This document shows positions 8,222 through 15,591 of a stretch of 52,157 nt of DNA, in pieces; within the stretch, counting starts at the first letter, position 1; every line of letters starts with the position of its first letter. The position numbers were made by a program, and so were the translations under genes. The notes under the pieces are model-generated. The model was not told the DNA's origin. It was given only the letters and a program-made list of their open reading frames with translations, and searched no databases. Source of the DNA: Longimicrobiales bacterium (lineage in GTDB: Bacteria; Gemmatimonadota; Gemmatimonadetes; Longimicrobiales; Gaopeijiaceae); the NCBI GenBank assembly GCA_028284495.1, contig JANQRP010000036.1, positions 1 through 52,157 of the forward strand. The letters run 5' to 3'.

Positions 8222-9547
8222 TCAGCCTCCCGGCCCAGCCCCGGAGCCGGACTCCAGCCCGAAGAGCGCGACACGCTGCACGTCGTACTCGTCCTCGACG
8301 ACCCCGAGCGCGCCCGCCTCGCCGACCGCGTGAAGCTCGAAGCGCGGCGGGAAGTCGACGGATCCGAGCAGGGTGCCGTCGGCGCGGAACACCCACCATC
8401 GCGGTGCCCATCCGGCCGCGTCGGCGGAATCCTCCTCCGGCGCCGGGTACGCGCGGATCCACAGTTCGCCCCCGGCCGCCTCGATGATCTGGGGCGGATC
8501 CGTGAACACGATGCCGGAGGGGGCACCGAAGGCGGGGAAGCGCTCTGCCGGATCAACGTTGGACCATCGCCGCTCGAGCACGGCGCGCAGATCGGGGTCC
8601 GTGCGCTCGACCGCGCGTCGCCGGGCCGCCTCGACGTCGGCCGGGGTCACACGGCGGGGGAGGGCGTCGGCCACCGACCACACCTCCGCGAGCCGCCCCG
8701 ACCCGTCGCGCAGCTCGATCCGGTACTCCGAGCCCGCGGTCACGGCGATGCCGTCCCGCCACGGACCGGCGACGGGCTGCGGAGCGAAGAGGCGGAGCGG
8801 GTTGGCCGGCCGGCTTCCGTCCGTCGGGACAGCGAGCCTCGCCATCGTGGGCGTCGCGGGCGACGGGGCGTCCGGGAACGAGCGGAGCGGAGATCCGTCG
8901 AAGCCGTGGATGCCCCACACGAGGTCTCCGCCACCCCCGCGGGACGTGGTCACGATCCCTCCTTCCGGGGCGAAGGCGAACCACCGCGGCCGATCGCCCC
9001 AGGCGCTCTCGGGCACCACCTGCCGGACATACTCGCCGTCGGGGTCGAACACCGAGATCCGGAACCAGCGCGAATCGAACACGAACATCGAGTCGGCCCG
9101 GAAGCCGAGCCCGTTCAGCGCCCCGAACTCACCCGGACCCTGGCCGTCGCGACCGATCACCCGGAGTCGCCGACCGTCCGCCGCGTGGATCCGGACGCCC
9201 ATCTCGCCGCGCTCGGCGATGGCGATCGCGCCGCCCGGCCCGAAGGCGAGCGCCCCGACTGCATGGAGCGGCTGGCCACCACCCTCGCTCCCGTCGATCA
9301 GGAGGTCGGGCACGGCCGCGATGCGATACGCCGTGCGCTCGAGCGCGGCGGCCGGGGACCGCCTGATCACCACGCCCGCCGAGTCGAGGACGTCCGCCGC
9401 GAGGTCGGCGCTCACCGGCACCTCGGGGTCGTCCGAAGCGGACGCCGAACCTTCGAGCGCATCTGGTCGCGCATCCGGGCCCGAGCACGACGCGAGCATG
9501 AGGAGGACCGGCAGCAGTCGGGTCGGGCGCGCGGGAAGTCGAAACAT
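8222..9547 (-). CDS. Six-bladed beta-propeller lipoprotein
   Basis: A 441-aa lipoprotein paralogous to its neighbours. The ATG at 9547 begins MFRLPARPTRLLPVLLMLASC, a signal peptide with lipobox; the frame upstream of it to 9664 is discounted. Propeller blades are visible as VGALAFGPGGAIAIAERG, VIGRDGQGPGEFGALNGLGF (family motif) and ISVFDPDGEYVRQV, with a C-terminal WWVFRADGTLLGSVDFPPRF. Function is unknown. It is upstream of the interrupted propeller on the same strand with 109 bp between them, and divergent from the membrane protein at 9686. Confidence 0.8.
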   Translation of the reverse strand: MFRLPARPTRLLPVLLMLASCSGPDARPDALEGSASASDDPEVPVSADLAADVLDSAGVVIRRSPAAALERTAYRIAAVPDLLIDGSEGGGQPLHAVGALAFGPGGAIAIAERGEMGVRIHAADGRRLRVIGRDGQGPGEFGALNGLGFRADSMFVFDSRWFRISVFDPDGEYVRQVVPESAWGDRPRWFAFAPEGGIVTTSRGGGGDLVWGIHGFDGSPLRSFPDAPSPATPTMARLAVPTDGSRPANPLRLFAPQPVAGPWRDGIAVTAGSEYRIELRDGSGRLAEVWSVADALPRRVTPADVEAARRRAVERTDPDLRAVLERRWSNVDPAERFPAFGAPSGIVFTDPPQIIEAAGGELWIRAYPAPEEDSADAAGWAPRWWVFRADGTLLGSVDFPPRFELHAVGEAGALGVVEDEYDVQRVALFGLESGSGAGPGG

Positions 9548-9685
9548 GTAGTGGGGGTGTGCGGGGCTGGACCGGAACACGAACGTCAGCAGTTCGAACG
9601 CCCGGCCCGGCCGTACCGTTGCACGAGCGTGCGTGCGGCGCGTACGAGTCCGGGATGCGGCCACGTCTCCGAATCGAGGTAGCTG

Positions 9686-11014
9686 ATGTCCGACCCGCCC
9701 GACGATCGACGATCACCGACCGCAGCGGGCCCGCCCGATCCGCCGCTTCGCGTGGTCGCGTCCGATCAGGGCCGGGAGCTGTTCGCCCACTGGTTCGGAG
9801 CGCTCGTGATGGCCGGGATGTTCGGCACCGTGGCGGTCGGGATCCTCGTCGACGAGATCCGGACGGAGCCCTTCATCGAGTGGCTGCTCCTCGCGGTCGC
9901 TGCGCTCGCGCCGGTGCTGCTCGTGGGTGCGGTGATCGAGACGTTCCGGTGGCTGCGCTTCCGGCGGGTGGTGCTCGAGCTCGACCCGGCACCGGGTAGC
10001 CTCGACGGGGAGGTGGGCGGACGCATCCAGCTTCCGCTGCGGAGCCTGCGGGCGGATCAGTGTTCGGTGACCCTCTCGTGCATCCGCGTCCGGAAGGACT
10101 CGGATTCGAGCTTCGAGACGGTCGTCTGGAGCGCGGAGCGCACACCCTGGATGTCGTTCGCGGGTCGCGGCATGGAGGTCTCGTTCGCCTTCGCGCCGCC
10201 GCCCGATCTGCCTCCATCGAACCCGTCGGGCGGCGTCGTGTGGGCGGTCCGACTGGTCGGTGACGTCCCCGGCCTCGATCTCGATCTCGATCTGTCGTTC
10301 CCGGTGGAGGTCACGCGCGGGCCGACCCCCCGGCTCTCCACCGTGGAGCTGCTCCCGGCGGCCGACCCGGGGTCGAGCCACGGGCGGCGCGGGCGGATCG
10401 GGCCGGGGATCCGCCTCGAGCGGACCGCGGGCGCCCTCGTCTTCCGCTACGGGATGCGCCGGTCGATGGCGATGGGGATCGCGTTCAGCGTGTTCGGTGC
10501 GGTGTTTCTCGGCTCCGGCGTCTTCATCTTCCGCACGGTCGCGGGGGAGGTGGACGGCCTCTTCACGGCGGTCTTCCTCGCGTTCGGCGGCCTGTTTCTG
10601 CTCGTGTTCGGGTTACTCGGGCTGGGTCTCGTACTCATCGGGCTGCACCTGGTGTGCACCACCCGTCGGGTCGAGGTGACGCCGGGAGGCCTCCGTGCGC
10701 GGTGGAGGTTCCTGCTGTTCGGCGCCGAGCGGGCGGTACGTCTCGAGGAGGTGGATCGGATCGTGGCGCGCGTGATGGGGCAGGTGGGACAGGGTGCGAA
10801 GGCGTCGGTCCGGTACGAGATCAAGGCCCACCTCAAGGCGGGCGGAGCGATGGTGCTCGGAGACGGAATCCGCGGAGCCGCCCACCTCGATCGGATCACG
10901 GGCCTGATCGAGCGCGAGACGGGGAAGACCGTGGAGCTCGAACGACGCGGGCCTCGGCGTACGGGCACCGCCCGCCTTCAGGCCGCGTCCGACGGACCCG
11001 ACCGGACCGACTGA
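9686..11014 (+). CDS. Unknown four-segment membrane protein
   Basis: A 442-aa protein I do not recognise. Two hydrophobic helices lie near residues 36-54 and 64-86 (FGALVMAGMFGTVAVGILV, LLLAVAALAPVLLVGAVI). A roughly 160-residue soluble beta-rich part follows, then two more helices near 258-283 and 292-322 (AMGIAFSVFGAVFLGSGVFIF, FLLVFGLLGLGLVLIGLHLV), then a cytoplasmic-looking tail. The GAGGTAG sequence ahead of ATG 9686 is a reasonable ribosome-binding site. Its last 37 bp overlap the 3' end of the convergent oxygenase-like gene. The layout recalls DUF3592-type proteins, but this is only a resemblance. Confidence 0.65.
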   Translation: MSDPPDDRRSPTAAGPPDPPLRVVASDQGRELFAHWFGALVMAGMFGTVAVGILVDEIRTEPFIEWLLLAVAALAPVLLVGAVIETFRWLRFRRVVLELDPAPGSLDGEVGGRIQLPLRSLRADQCSVTLSCIRVRKDSDSSFETVVWSAERTPWMSFAGRGMEVSFAFAPPPDLPPSNPSGGVVWAVRLVGDVPGLDLDLDLSFPVEVTRGPTPRLSTVELLPAADPGSSHGRRGRIGPGIRLERTAGALVFRYGMRRSMAMGIAFSVFGAVFLGSGVFIFRTVAGEVDGLFTAVFLAFGGLFLLVFGLLGLGLVLIGLHLVCTTRRVEVTPGGLRARWRFLLFGAERAVRLEEVDRIVARVMGQVGQGAKASVRYEIKAHLKAGGAMVLGDGIRGAAHLDRITGLIERETGKTVELERRGPRRTGTARLQAASDGPDRTD

Positions 11015-11763
11015 AAGAAGAAGGTCTGACTCATGCGTCCGTCCCGAAGCGTCGAACCGAAGCCGATCTCGGCGCGGTGCAGGACGTGCTCGCGGAAGAG
11101 GACGAGCCGGTTGTACCGGTTCTCGACCCTGAGGGCGAGTTCGAAGTCGTCGTAGTCGTATTCCGCGACATTTCCGCGCGCGGTCGCGACGCAGAGTCCG
11201 GTGGCGCGGCTTCGCCAGATCGTGGTGCCGTGCTCGGGCGTCGCGTCCGGGCTTAGATAGACCAGCCCGCTCCACCCACGCGGCGTGACGTCACCCTCCT
11301 TGTAGTGATGGTGGATCGAGCCGGGTCGGCCCGCCGCACCGCCGTACTGGACGTGGAACGCCCCGTTCCACCCGTCGCCCATCGTATCCCATGTCGCCTC
11401 GTCCGGGCGCTCCCCGAGGATCGCGCCGATTCGCGCCCTGACCTCGGGCGGGGCGTACCGGAAGCCGGGCCTCGGATTCGCGACGAGTTCGCCATGGTGC
11501 CGGATGAGTGCGGAGGCCATCCAGCGCTGGAGCTGGCCCGCGTAGGCCGCGGCCTTCTCCTCGCCCACCTGATCCGCGGTGGGCGGGCTGTACTGGTGGA
11601 ACTCCTTCGATAGCGCCGTGGCCCGGATGGCGTCGGGGTCGGAGTAGAAGTCGTCGTGGACGACGAGGAAGGGGCCGCGGTTGTCCTCGTCCGAACGGTC
11701 GGGCGCCCGGAACAGGTCCGCGCGCGCGTTGAGTTCGTCGGCGGTTCGGAAGAGTGGCGCCAC
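10978..11763 (-). CDS. 2OG-Fe(II) oxygenase-like protein (DUF6445 type)
   Basis: A 261-aa protein with the double-stranded beta-helix pattern of the DUF6445/2OG-Fe(II) oxygenases. It shows FLVVHDDFYSDPDAIRATAL near the start and a metal-site-like HHHYKEGDVTPRGWSGLVYLS. A distal histidine is in NRLVLFREHVLHRAEIGFG, followed by R-x-SQTFFFQ, where the arginine would bind the co-substrate. The start is GTG at 11763. Substrate is unknown. The 3' end overlaps the convergent membrane-protein gene by 37 bp. Family membership rests on motif order, not on a search. Confidence 0.7.
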   Translation of the reverse strand: MAPLFRTADELNARADLFRAPDRSDEDNRGPFLVVHDDFYSDPDAIRATALSKEFHQYSPPTADQVGEEKAAAYAGQLQRWMASALIRHHGELVANPRPGFRYAPPEVRARIGAILGERPDEATWDTMGDGWNGAFHVQYGGAAGRPGSIHHHYKEGDVTPRGWSGLVYLSPDATPEHGTTIWRSRATGLCVATARGNVAEYDYDDFELALRVENRYNRLVLFREHVLHRAEIGFGSTLRDGRMSQTFFFQSVRSGPSDAA

Positions 11764-11799
11764 GGGACGTATCAGGGGGCTCGGGTGAAAGCCAGTCCG

Positions 11800-12837
11800 T
11801 CAGGGCCGCCCGCCGGCCCGCACACCCGTGCCCTGCACCTCGTCCCTCGGTCCACGGATCGTGAACGACACCGCGCGGCCCGCGTCGTCGTACTCGAACT
11901 CGATGATCGGAGCGAACTGGGGATCCACGGCGGACACCTCGCCTCCGAGCGTGCCGGCGACCGTGAAGAAGCCCGGGGAACGAGGCAGAAGCGCCTGTCC
12001 GTAGCCGACGACCGGGTCTTCGCCATCCTCGGAATAGAACGCCGCCTCCGCGGCTTCGAGGAGCGGATCGACGAAGACGACGAGGCCGGTGGCGCGATCG
12101 TGGTCGATGCGGACCGGGCGTGGGCGATCCCCGGCGAGCAGGACCTCCAGGAAGCGTGCCGTCGGGTTGCCCGGTGGGTCCGCGAACCGAGCCAGTACTT
12201 CGTCCGGCGGGAGCGACGGTCCGTCGTCGAAGGACCAGTCGCCGACGAGCGGCAGTGCGTCCGCCTCGGCGGTCGCCATCTCGATGCCCGGATCGACCTC
12301 GAGCGGCATCGAGACCCGGTCGTAGCCCCAGTGCATGACCAGCTCCGCCCCGTCGATCCGGATCCGGTCGAGGTCCCATTCGAGTGACTCCTGAAGGTCC
12401 TCCGTGCGCCCTCGACGGACCGCGACGTGCACGACGGCCTCGTCGATCGGCGGGTGCGCGCTGTGCCCGAGGGTCGTGTCGGCGTGGAGGGCGAGCCGCC
12501 AGGGTTGGGACTCGAGCACGCGAAGCCAGACGCTGTAGGTACCGGCCGCGACGGCGGTGCCGGACAGCACGACGTCCTCGGAGAATCGGATCGTCGTCGC
12601 GCGGTTCGCGCCGGGGGTCCACACCTCTCCCCACGGGATCTGTCGACCGAAGATCACCTCGCGCCCGCGAAGCGAGGGGCGCGACCACTGCACCTCGACC
12701 TCCGTGCCCGAGATGATCTGCGTGAAGGTGGCACGCTCGCTGGCTGCCTGGGGGGACGCCTCGCCCGGGAGTGCGAGGACGGGCAGGGCCGCGATCCAGA
12801 GGATTCGCGACAGGGGTCGGCGCGAGGATCGACGCAT
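11800..12837 (-). CDS. DUF2911 family secreted protein
   Basis: A 345-aa exported protein of the DUF2911 family, common in Bacteroidota and Gemmatimonadota and of unknown function. The signal peptide is at residues 1-30 (LSRILWIAALPVLALPGEASPQ). The diagnostic domain follows: VEVQWSRPSLRGREVIFG, VPWGEVWTPGANRATTIRFSED-like text and GTAVAAGTYSVWLRV. The C-terminal half is less typical. ATG 12837 is chosen because it precedes the signal peptide. Only about 24 bp separate this ATG from the T-tract of an intrinsic terminator, so its transcript must cross that terminator. The gene is therefore a candidate for transcription attenuation by the structured leader at 12865-13224. Confidence 0.8.
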   Translation of the reverse strand: MRRSSRRPLSRILWIAALPVLALPGEASPQAASERATFTQIISGTEVEVQWSRPSLRGREVIFGRQIPWGEVWTPGANRATTIRFSEDVVLSGTAVAAGTYSVWLRVLESQPWRLALHADTTLGHSAHPPIDEAVVHVAVRRGRTEDLQESLEWDLDRIRIDGAELVMHWGYDRVSMPLEVDPGIEMATAEADALPLVGDWSFDDGPSLPPDEVLARFADPPGNPTARFLEVLLAGDRPRPVRIDHDRATGLVVFVDPLLEAAEAAFYSEDGEDPVVGYGQALLPRSPGFFTVAGTLGGEVSAVDPQFAPIIEFEYDDAGRAVSFTIRGPRDEVQGTGVRAGGRP

Positions 12838-12860
12838 GGTCGTCGCCACGGGTTTCGGGG

Positions 12861-12908
12861 GACAAAAGAGAAGCCCCCGCCGGGTACACACACCCGGTCG
12901 GGGGCTTC
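12861..12908 (-). terminator. Intrinsic terminator in the DUF2911 leader
   Basis: On the minus strand a strong hairpin (GAAGCCCCCG and CCGGGT-type arms, 12870-12885 with 12892-12908, one bulged base, 6-nt loop of alternating purine/pyrimidine) is followed by TCTCTTTTGT (12860-12869). There is no T-run on the plus-strand side, so it works in the minus direction. It ends only about 24 bp before the DUF2911 start codon. Confidence 0.85.
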
Positions 12909-13224
12909 AACTGCGCTGGCGAACGGGAGCTTTCCGTTTCGGCGCCGCCGTGTGTGGCGACCGGCTCTCCCACTCTCTGCCCGAGTAGCGTCTCCGCATC
13001 GTCGGGCCGCCCCCCGTTCCCGGGGGCTCGACTGCGTCCAGCGACCTTGCAGTCGTCGCGTCTTCGACCGAATTCGAAGCCGCGCTCGCCGCGTCCGGCG
13101 CCGAAGCGCTTTCCGCGGCTCGGCCAGGTCGGTTTCCTTTCCGGGGTCGCCCCCTTCCGGGACCTTTCCGAGCCCTCCGTCGGTGTCCGATTCGACTCTT
13201 GCGAGCCTCCTTTTCTCCCGCCGG
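12865..13224 (-). ncRNA. Hairpin-dense leader or small RNA, about 360 nt
   Basis: An unassigned stretch of more than 500 bp whose minus strand runs from a sigma70-like promoter (13231-13259) to the intrinsic terminator at 12861-12908. Local stems visible on that strand are 13117-13123 with 13168-13174 (GGCTCGG/CCGAGCC) enclosing 13127-13130 with 13161-13164, and a GCGA-capped stem 13143-13154. Further stems are a UUCG-capped stem 13098-13109 (GCGC TTCG GCGC), 13062-13067 with 13074-13079, 13029-13035 with 13049-13055, 13009-13014 with 13022-13027, and 12922-12926 with 12934-12938. No RNase P, tmRNA or SRP consensus was recognised. The frames open on either strand look like chance G+C-rich frames. 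It could be a cis-acting leader or an independent RNA. Confidence 0.55.
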
Positions 13225-13230
13225 ATGACC

Positions 13231-13259
13231 ATCATGCGACACGGAGTCCGACGGCGCAA
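13231..13259 (-). promoter_or_regulatory. Sigma70-like promoter for the structured leader
   Basis: Minus strand: -35 TTGCGC (13254-13259), 17-bp spacer, -10 CATGAT (13231-13236), giving a start near 13224. Matches to consensus are 3/6 and 4/6. Its position 360 bp ahead of the terminator is what makes it persuasive. Confidence 0.5.
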
Positions 13260-13399
13260 GGGAAATTTTTCGGAGGCGGTCCCCCCGCGGTTGGGCGGGC
13301 TCGCGATTCCCTGGCTCGGGCCGCAGCTTTCCGTCGCCGCCGCAGTATCCGTTCCCGCCGGCCGACCGTTCCCGTACCCCGCTCCGCGGAGCTCCGGAC

Positions 13400-13900
13400 A
13401 TGCAACGACTTCGTTCGATCGTCCCACTCGCTGCGCTACCCCTCGTCGTCGCCTGCGCACCGCCCGTCGAGACCCCCGACTCCCCGCCGATCGGCCGTGA
13501 GGCAGAGGTGGCCGCGGCCGAAGCCGTGGTCGACGACCTCCACCGGCTCGCGGCCGAGGGCGACTTCGATGCCTACTTCGAGCTCTTCACGCCCGACGCG
13601 GTCTTCATGGGCACGGACGCGACGGAGCGGTGGAGCATCGGCGAGTTCCGCAGCTATGCCGAAGGATCGCGCGGCTGGACCTACCGGCCGACCGAGCGAC
13701 ACCTGTTCCTGGACGAGGATGGGCGCACCGCCTGGTTCGACGAGCGGCTCGAGAACCAGGCGTTCGGCGAAACGCGGGGCACCGGCGTGCTGGTCCGGAC
13801 GGAGGGCGGGTGGAAGATCGCGCAGTACAACCTGACGATCCCGGTCCCGAACGAACTGGCCCGCGATCTCGTGGAGCGCATCCGGGGCCTGCAGCCGTGA
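13400..13900 (+). CDS. NTF2/SnoaL-like lipoprotein (DUF4440 type)
   Basis: A 166-aa predicted lipoprotein: MQRLRSIVPLAALPLVVAC gives a lipobox at C19. The mature domain is a SnoaL/DUF4440-type cone fold: AEAVVDDLHRLAAEGDFDAYFELFTPDAVFMGTD, then WTYRPTERHLFLDEDGRTAWFDERLEN, GTGVLVRTEGGWKIAQYNLTIPVPN. Such domains act as enzymes or ligand-binding modules; the role here cannot be told. It is divergent from the structured leader and convergent with the outer-membrane protein gene 39 bp away. Confidence 0.82.
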   Translation: MQRLRSIVPLAALPLVVACAPPVETPDSPPIGREAEVAAAEAVVDDLHRLAAEGDFDAYFELFTPDAVFMGTDATERWSIGEFRSYAEGSRGWTYRPTERHLFLDEDGRTAWFDERLENQAFGETRGTGVLVRTEGGWKIAQYNLTIPVPNELARDLVERIRGLQP

Positions 13901-13939
13901 GCGTCGTCCGCGCGGGCGCGGGGCTCGGGGCGCAAGCGA

Positions 13940-14533
13940 TCACTCGAAGTACAGGTTGAGCGTGAGTTCCGAGCGGAAGAAGCGCACCGATGTCCGGTTG
14001 CTCGACGTGTCGCTGGGTGCGTCGGCGCGCGTGTAGTCCACGTCGAGGCCGGTTGATCCCGAGATGCTCATCCGGTCGAGCGGGAACCACTCCACCCCGA
14101 GCCCGAGTCCCGCGCCGGCCCCGAACGACGAGACGTCCTCGTTCGATTCGCCGTACTGGACCCGCGCCTCCACCTCGATGAACGGCACGACCGGGCCGCG
14201 CGCCGACCGATAGAGACGGAGGTCGGGATTGACCCCGACAATCCACGAGGTCCGTTCGTCGCTCACCGCCCCGTTCTCGAGCTCGCGCCGGTCGACGTCG
14301 AGCGTCAGGTCGACGCCGAAGTTGGTACGATCCGAGACCATCTTCCGCACCCCGAGGCCGGTGCCGCCGCCATCGGGCAGGTTGAACGACACACCCCACG
14401 ATCCTTCAGACGGCACGGGGGGCTGAACCGGGGTCGGCACCGAGGGTGGGCCCGCGGTCTGCTGGGCCTCCGCCTCGAGTGGGATCGATGCAGCGATCAG
14501 GGCGATGGCCCATACGGAACGGTACCTCTTCAT
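13940..14533 (-). CDS. Outer-membrane beta-barrel protein
   Basis: A 197-aa exported protein. The signal peptide is MKRYRSVWAIALIAASIPLEAEA, followed by a proline-rich linker (PPSVPTPVQPPVPSEG) and a roughly 150-residue barrel. Alternating-pattern strands include WGVSFNLPDGGGTGLGVRK, NFGVDLTLDVDR, FIEVEARVQYG and GAGAGLGLGVEWFPLDR. It ends with the aromatic C-terminus ELTLNLYFE typical of BAM substrates. The exact function is unknown. It is divergent from the ATPase gene at 14725, with a 191-bp intergenic region in which no clear motif was seen. Confidence 0.75.
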   Translation of the reverse strand: MKRYRSVWAIALIAASIPLEAEAQQTAGPPSVPTPVQPPVPSEGSWGVSFNLPDGGGTGLGVRKMVSDRTNFGVDLTLDVDRRELENGAVSDERTSWIVGVNPDLRLYRSARGPVVPFIEVEARVQYGESNEDVSSFGAGAGLGLGVEWFPLDRMSISGSTGLDVDYTRADAPSDTSSNRTSVRFFRSELTLNLYFE

Positions 14534-14724
14534 GCCGGTCTTCCATCCGGTTGGAGTGTCGATTCAACAGCTTATCCTCGCAGCATCCGTGCCATCCGGC
14601 GAACGACCTCCACACGGGTCCCCGAGGCTCCGAGTGTCCGGGATTCCGGACGGTCCGCGTGTGGCGCGTGTGACGATACCGGGTTCCCGCTGTCGCCAGG
14701 CTGCCGGGCCGGGTACGATGCGGG

Positions 14725-15561
14725 ATGCTCCGAGCGATCCGACTCGATCCGACGGCGGCCGGCTCGTCGAAGCCGGGTTATCCCTTCTCGATCCCCGCGC
14801 TGCAGGGACTGGGCGAGATCCACGTGGATGCCCCCGTCGTCTTCCTGGTCGGCGAGAACGGGTCCGGAAAGTCGACCCTCCTGGAGGCACTGGCCGTCGC
14901 CACGGCGCTGCCGACCATCGGATCCGGGCCGGCGCACCGGGATCCCACGCTCGCTGGCCCCGCTCGGTTGGCGAGTCGGCTCTCGCTGACCTGGGCGCCG
15001 AAGCTCACGCGGGGGTTCTTCCTGCGCGCGGAGGACGTCTTCGGCTTCATCCTCTCGCTGAGACGGCAGCGCCGGGAGCTCGAGGCCGAGCTCGAGGCCA
15101 CGCGGGTGCGGCTCGAGGGCGCCTCCGACTACGCGATGGGACTGGCGCTGGGCCCGCACCGGGCGTCCCTGGCCGAAATGAAGGCGCGCTACGGCGACGA
15201 TCCGGACGCGCGGTCCCACGGCGAGACCTTCCTTCACCTCTTCCGCCAGCGGATCGTGCCGAACGGGCTCTACCTGCTCGACGAGCCGGAGGCGGCGCTG
15301 AGCCCGACGAGCCAGCTCGCACTCGTAACGCTGATGGACGAGGCGGTGGCGAACGGCTCCCAGTTCATCATGGCCACGCACTCACCCCTGCTGCTGGCCA
15401 TTCCCGACGCCGTCCGGCTCTCCTTCGACGGCTCGCCGCTGGGCCCGGTCGCCTGGGACGAACTCGAGTCGGTGCGCCTGTGGCGCGACGTGCTGGCCGC
15501 TCCCGATCGGTTCATGCGGCACGTCTGGGGTGGGGGCGGCCCGGGCGCCGGCCGCGAGTGA
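14725..15561 (+). CDS. AAA/ABC-like ATPase (COG3910 type)
   Basis: A stand-alone cytoplasmic ATPase of 278 aa resembling the single-domain COG3910 family. Walker A is GENGSGKST (43-51), a signature-like SHGETFLHLF sits at about 164-173, and Walker B with catalytic glutamate is GLYLLDEPEAAL (181-192, D186/E187). The H-loop is ATHSP (H219). A coiled-coil-like segment at about 113-131 (RRQRRELEAELEATRVRLE) replaces the longer helical domain of SMC-type proteins. No permease or nuclease partner lies beside it. The ATG start gives the usual lead to Walker A. Biological role is not established for the family. Confidence 0.85.
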   Translation: MLRAIRLDPTAAGSSKPGYPFSIPALQGLGEIHVDAPVVFLVGENGSGKSTLLEALAVATALPTIGSGPAHRDPTLAGPARLASRLSLTWAPKLTRGFFLRAEDVFGFILSLRRQRRELEAELEATRVRLEGASDYAMGLALGPHRASLAEMKARYGDDPDARSHGETFLHLFRQRIVPNGLYLLDEPEAALSPTSQLALVTLMDEAVANGSQFIMATHSPLLLAIPDAVRLSFDGSPLGPVAWDELESVRLWRDVLAAPDRFMRHVWGGGGPGAGRE

Positions 15562-15591
15562 ATCCGTCTCGCCGCCGGACCGCTCCGATGC

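Noticed and set aside
11291..12973. 560-codon minus-strand frame across the DUF2911 gene
   Set aside because: The out-of-frame text is arginine- and proline-rich, and the true gene has a signal peptide and family motifs in another frame.
12865..13224. RNase P, tmRNA or SRP RNA as identity of the structured leader
   Set aside because: I looked for the RNase P GAGGAAAGTCC box, tmRNA ends and the SRP tetraloop region; none is present.
12907..13401. Minus-strand frame of 164 codons ending right at the terminator
   Set aside because: The stop adjoins the terminator hairpin, but the translated text is low-complexity R/G/P/S with no domain, and two other frames are equally open. The RNA reading explains the stems, promoter and terminator better.
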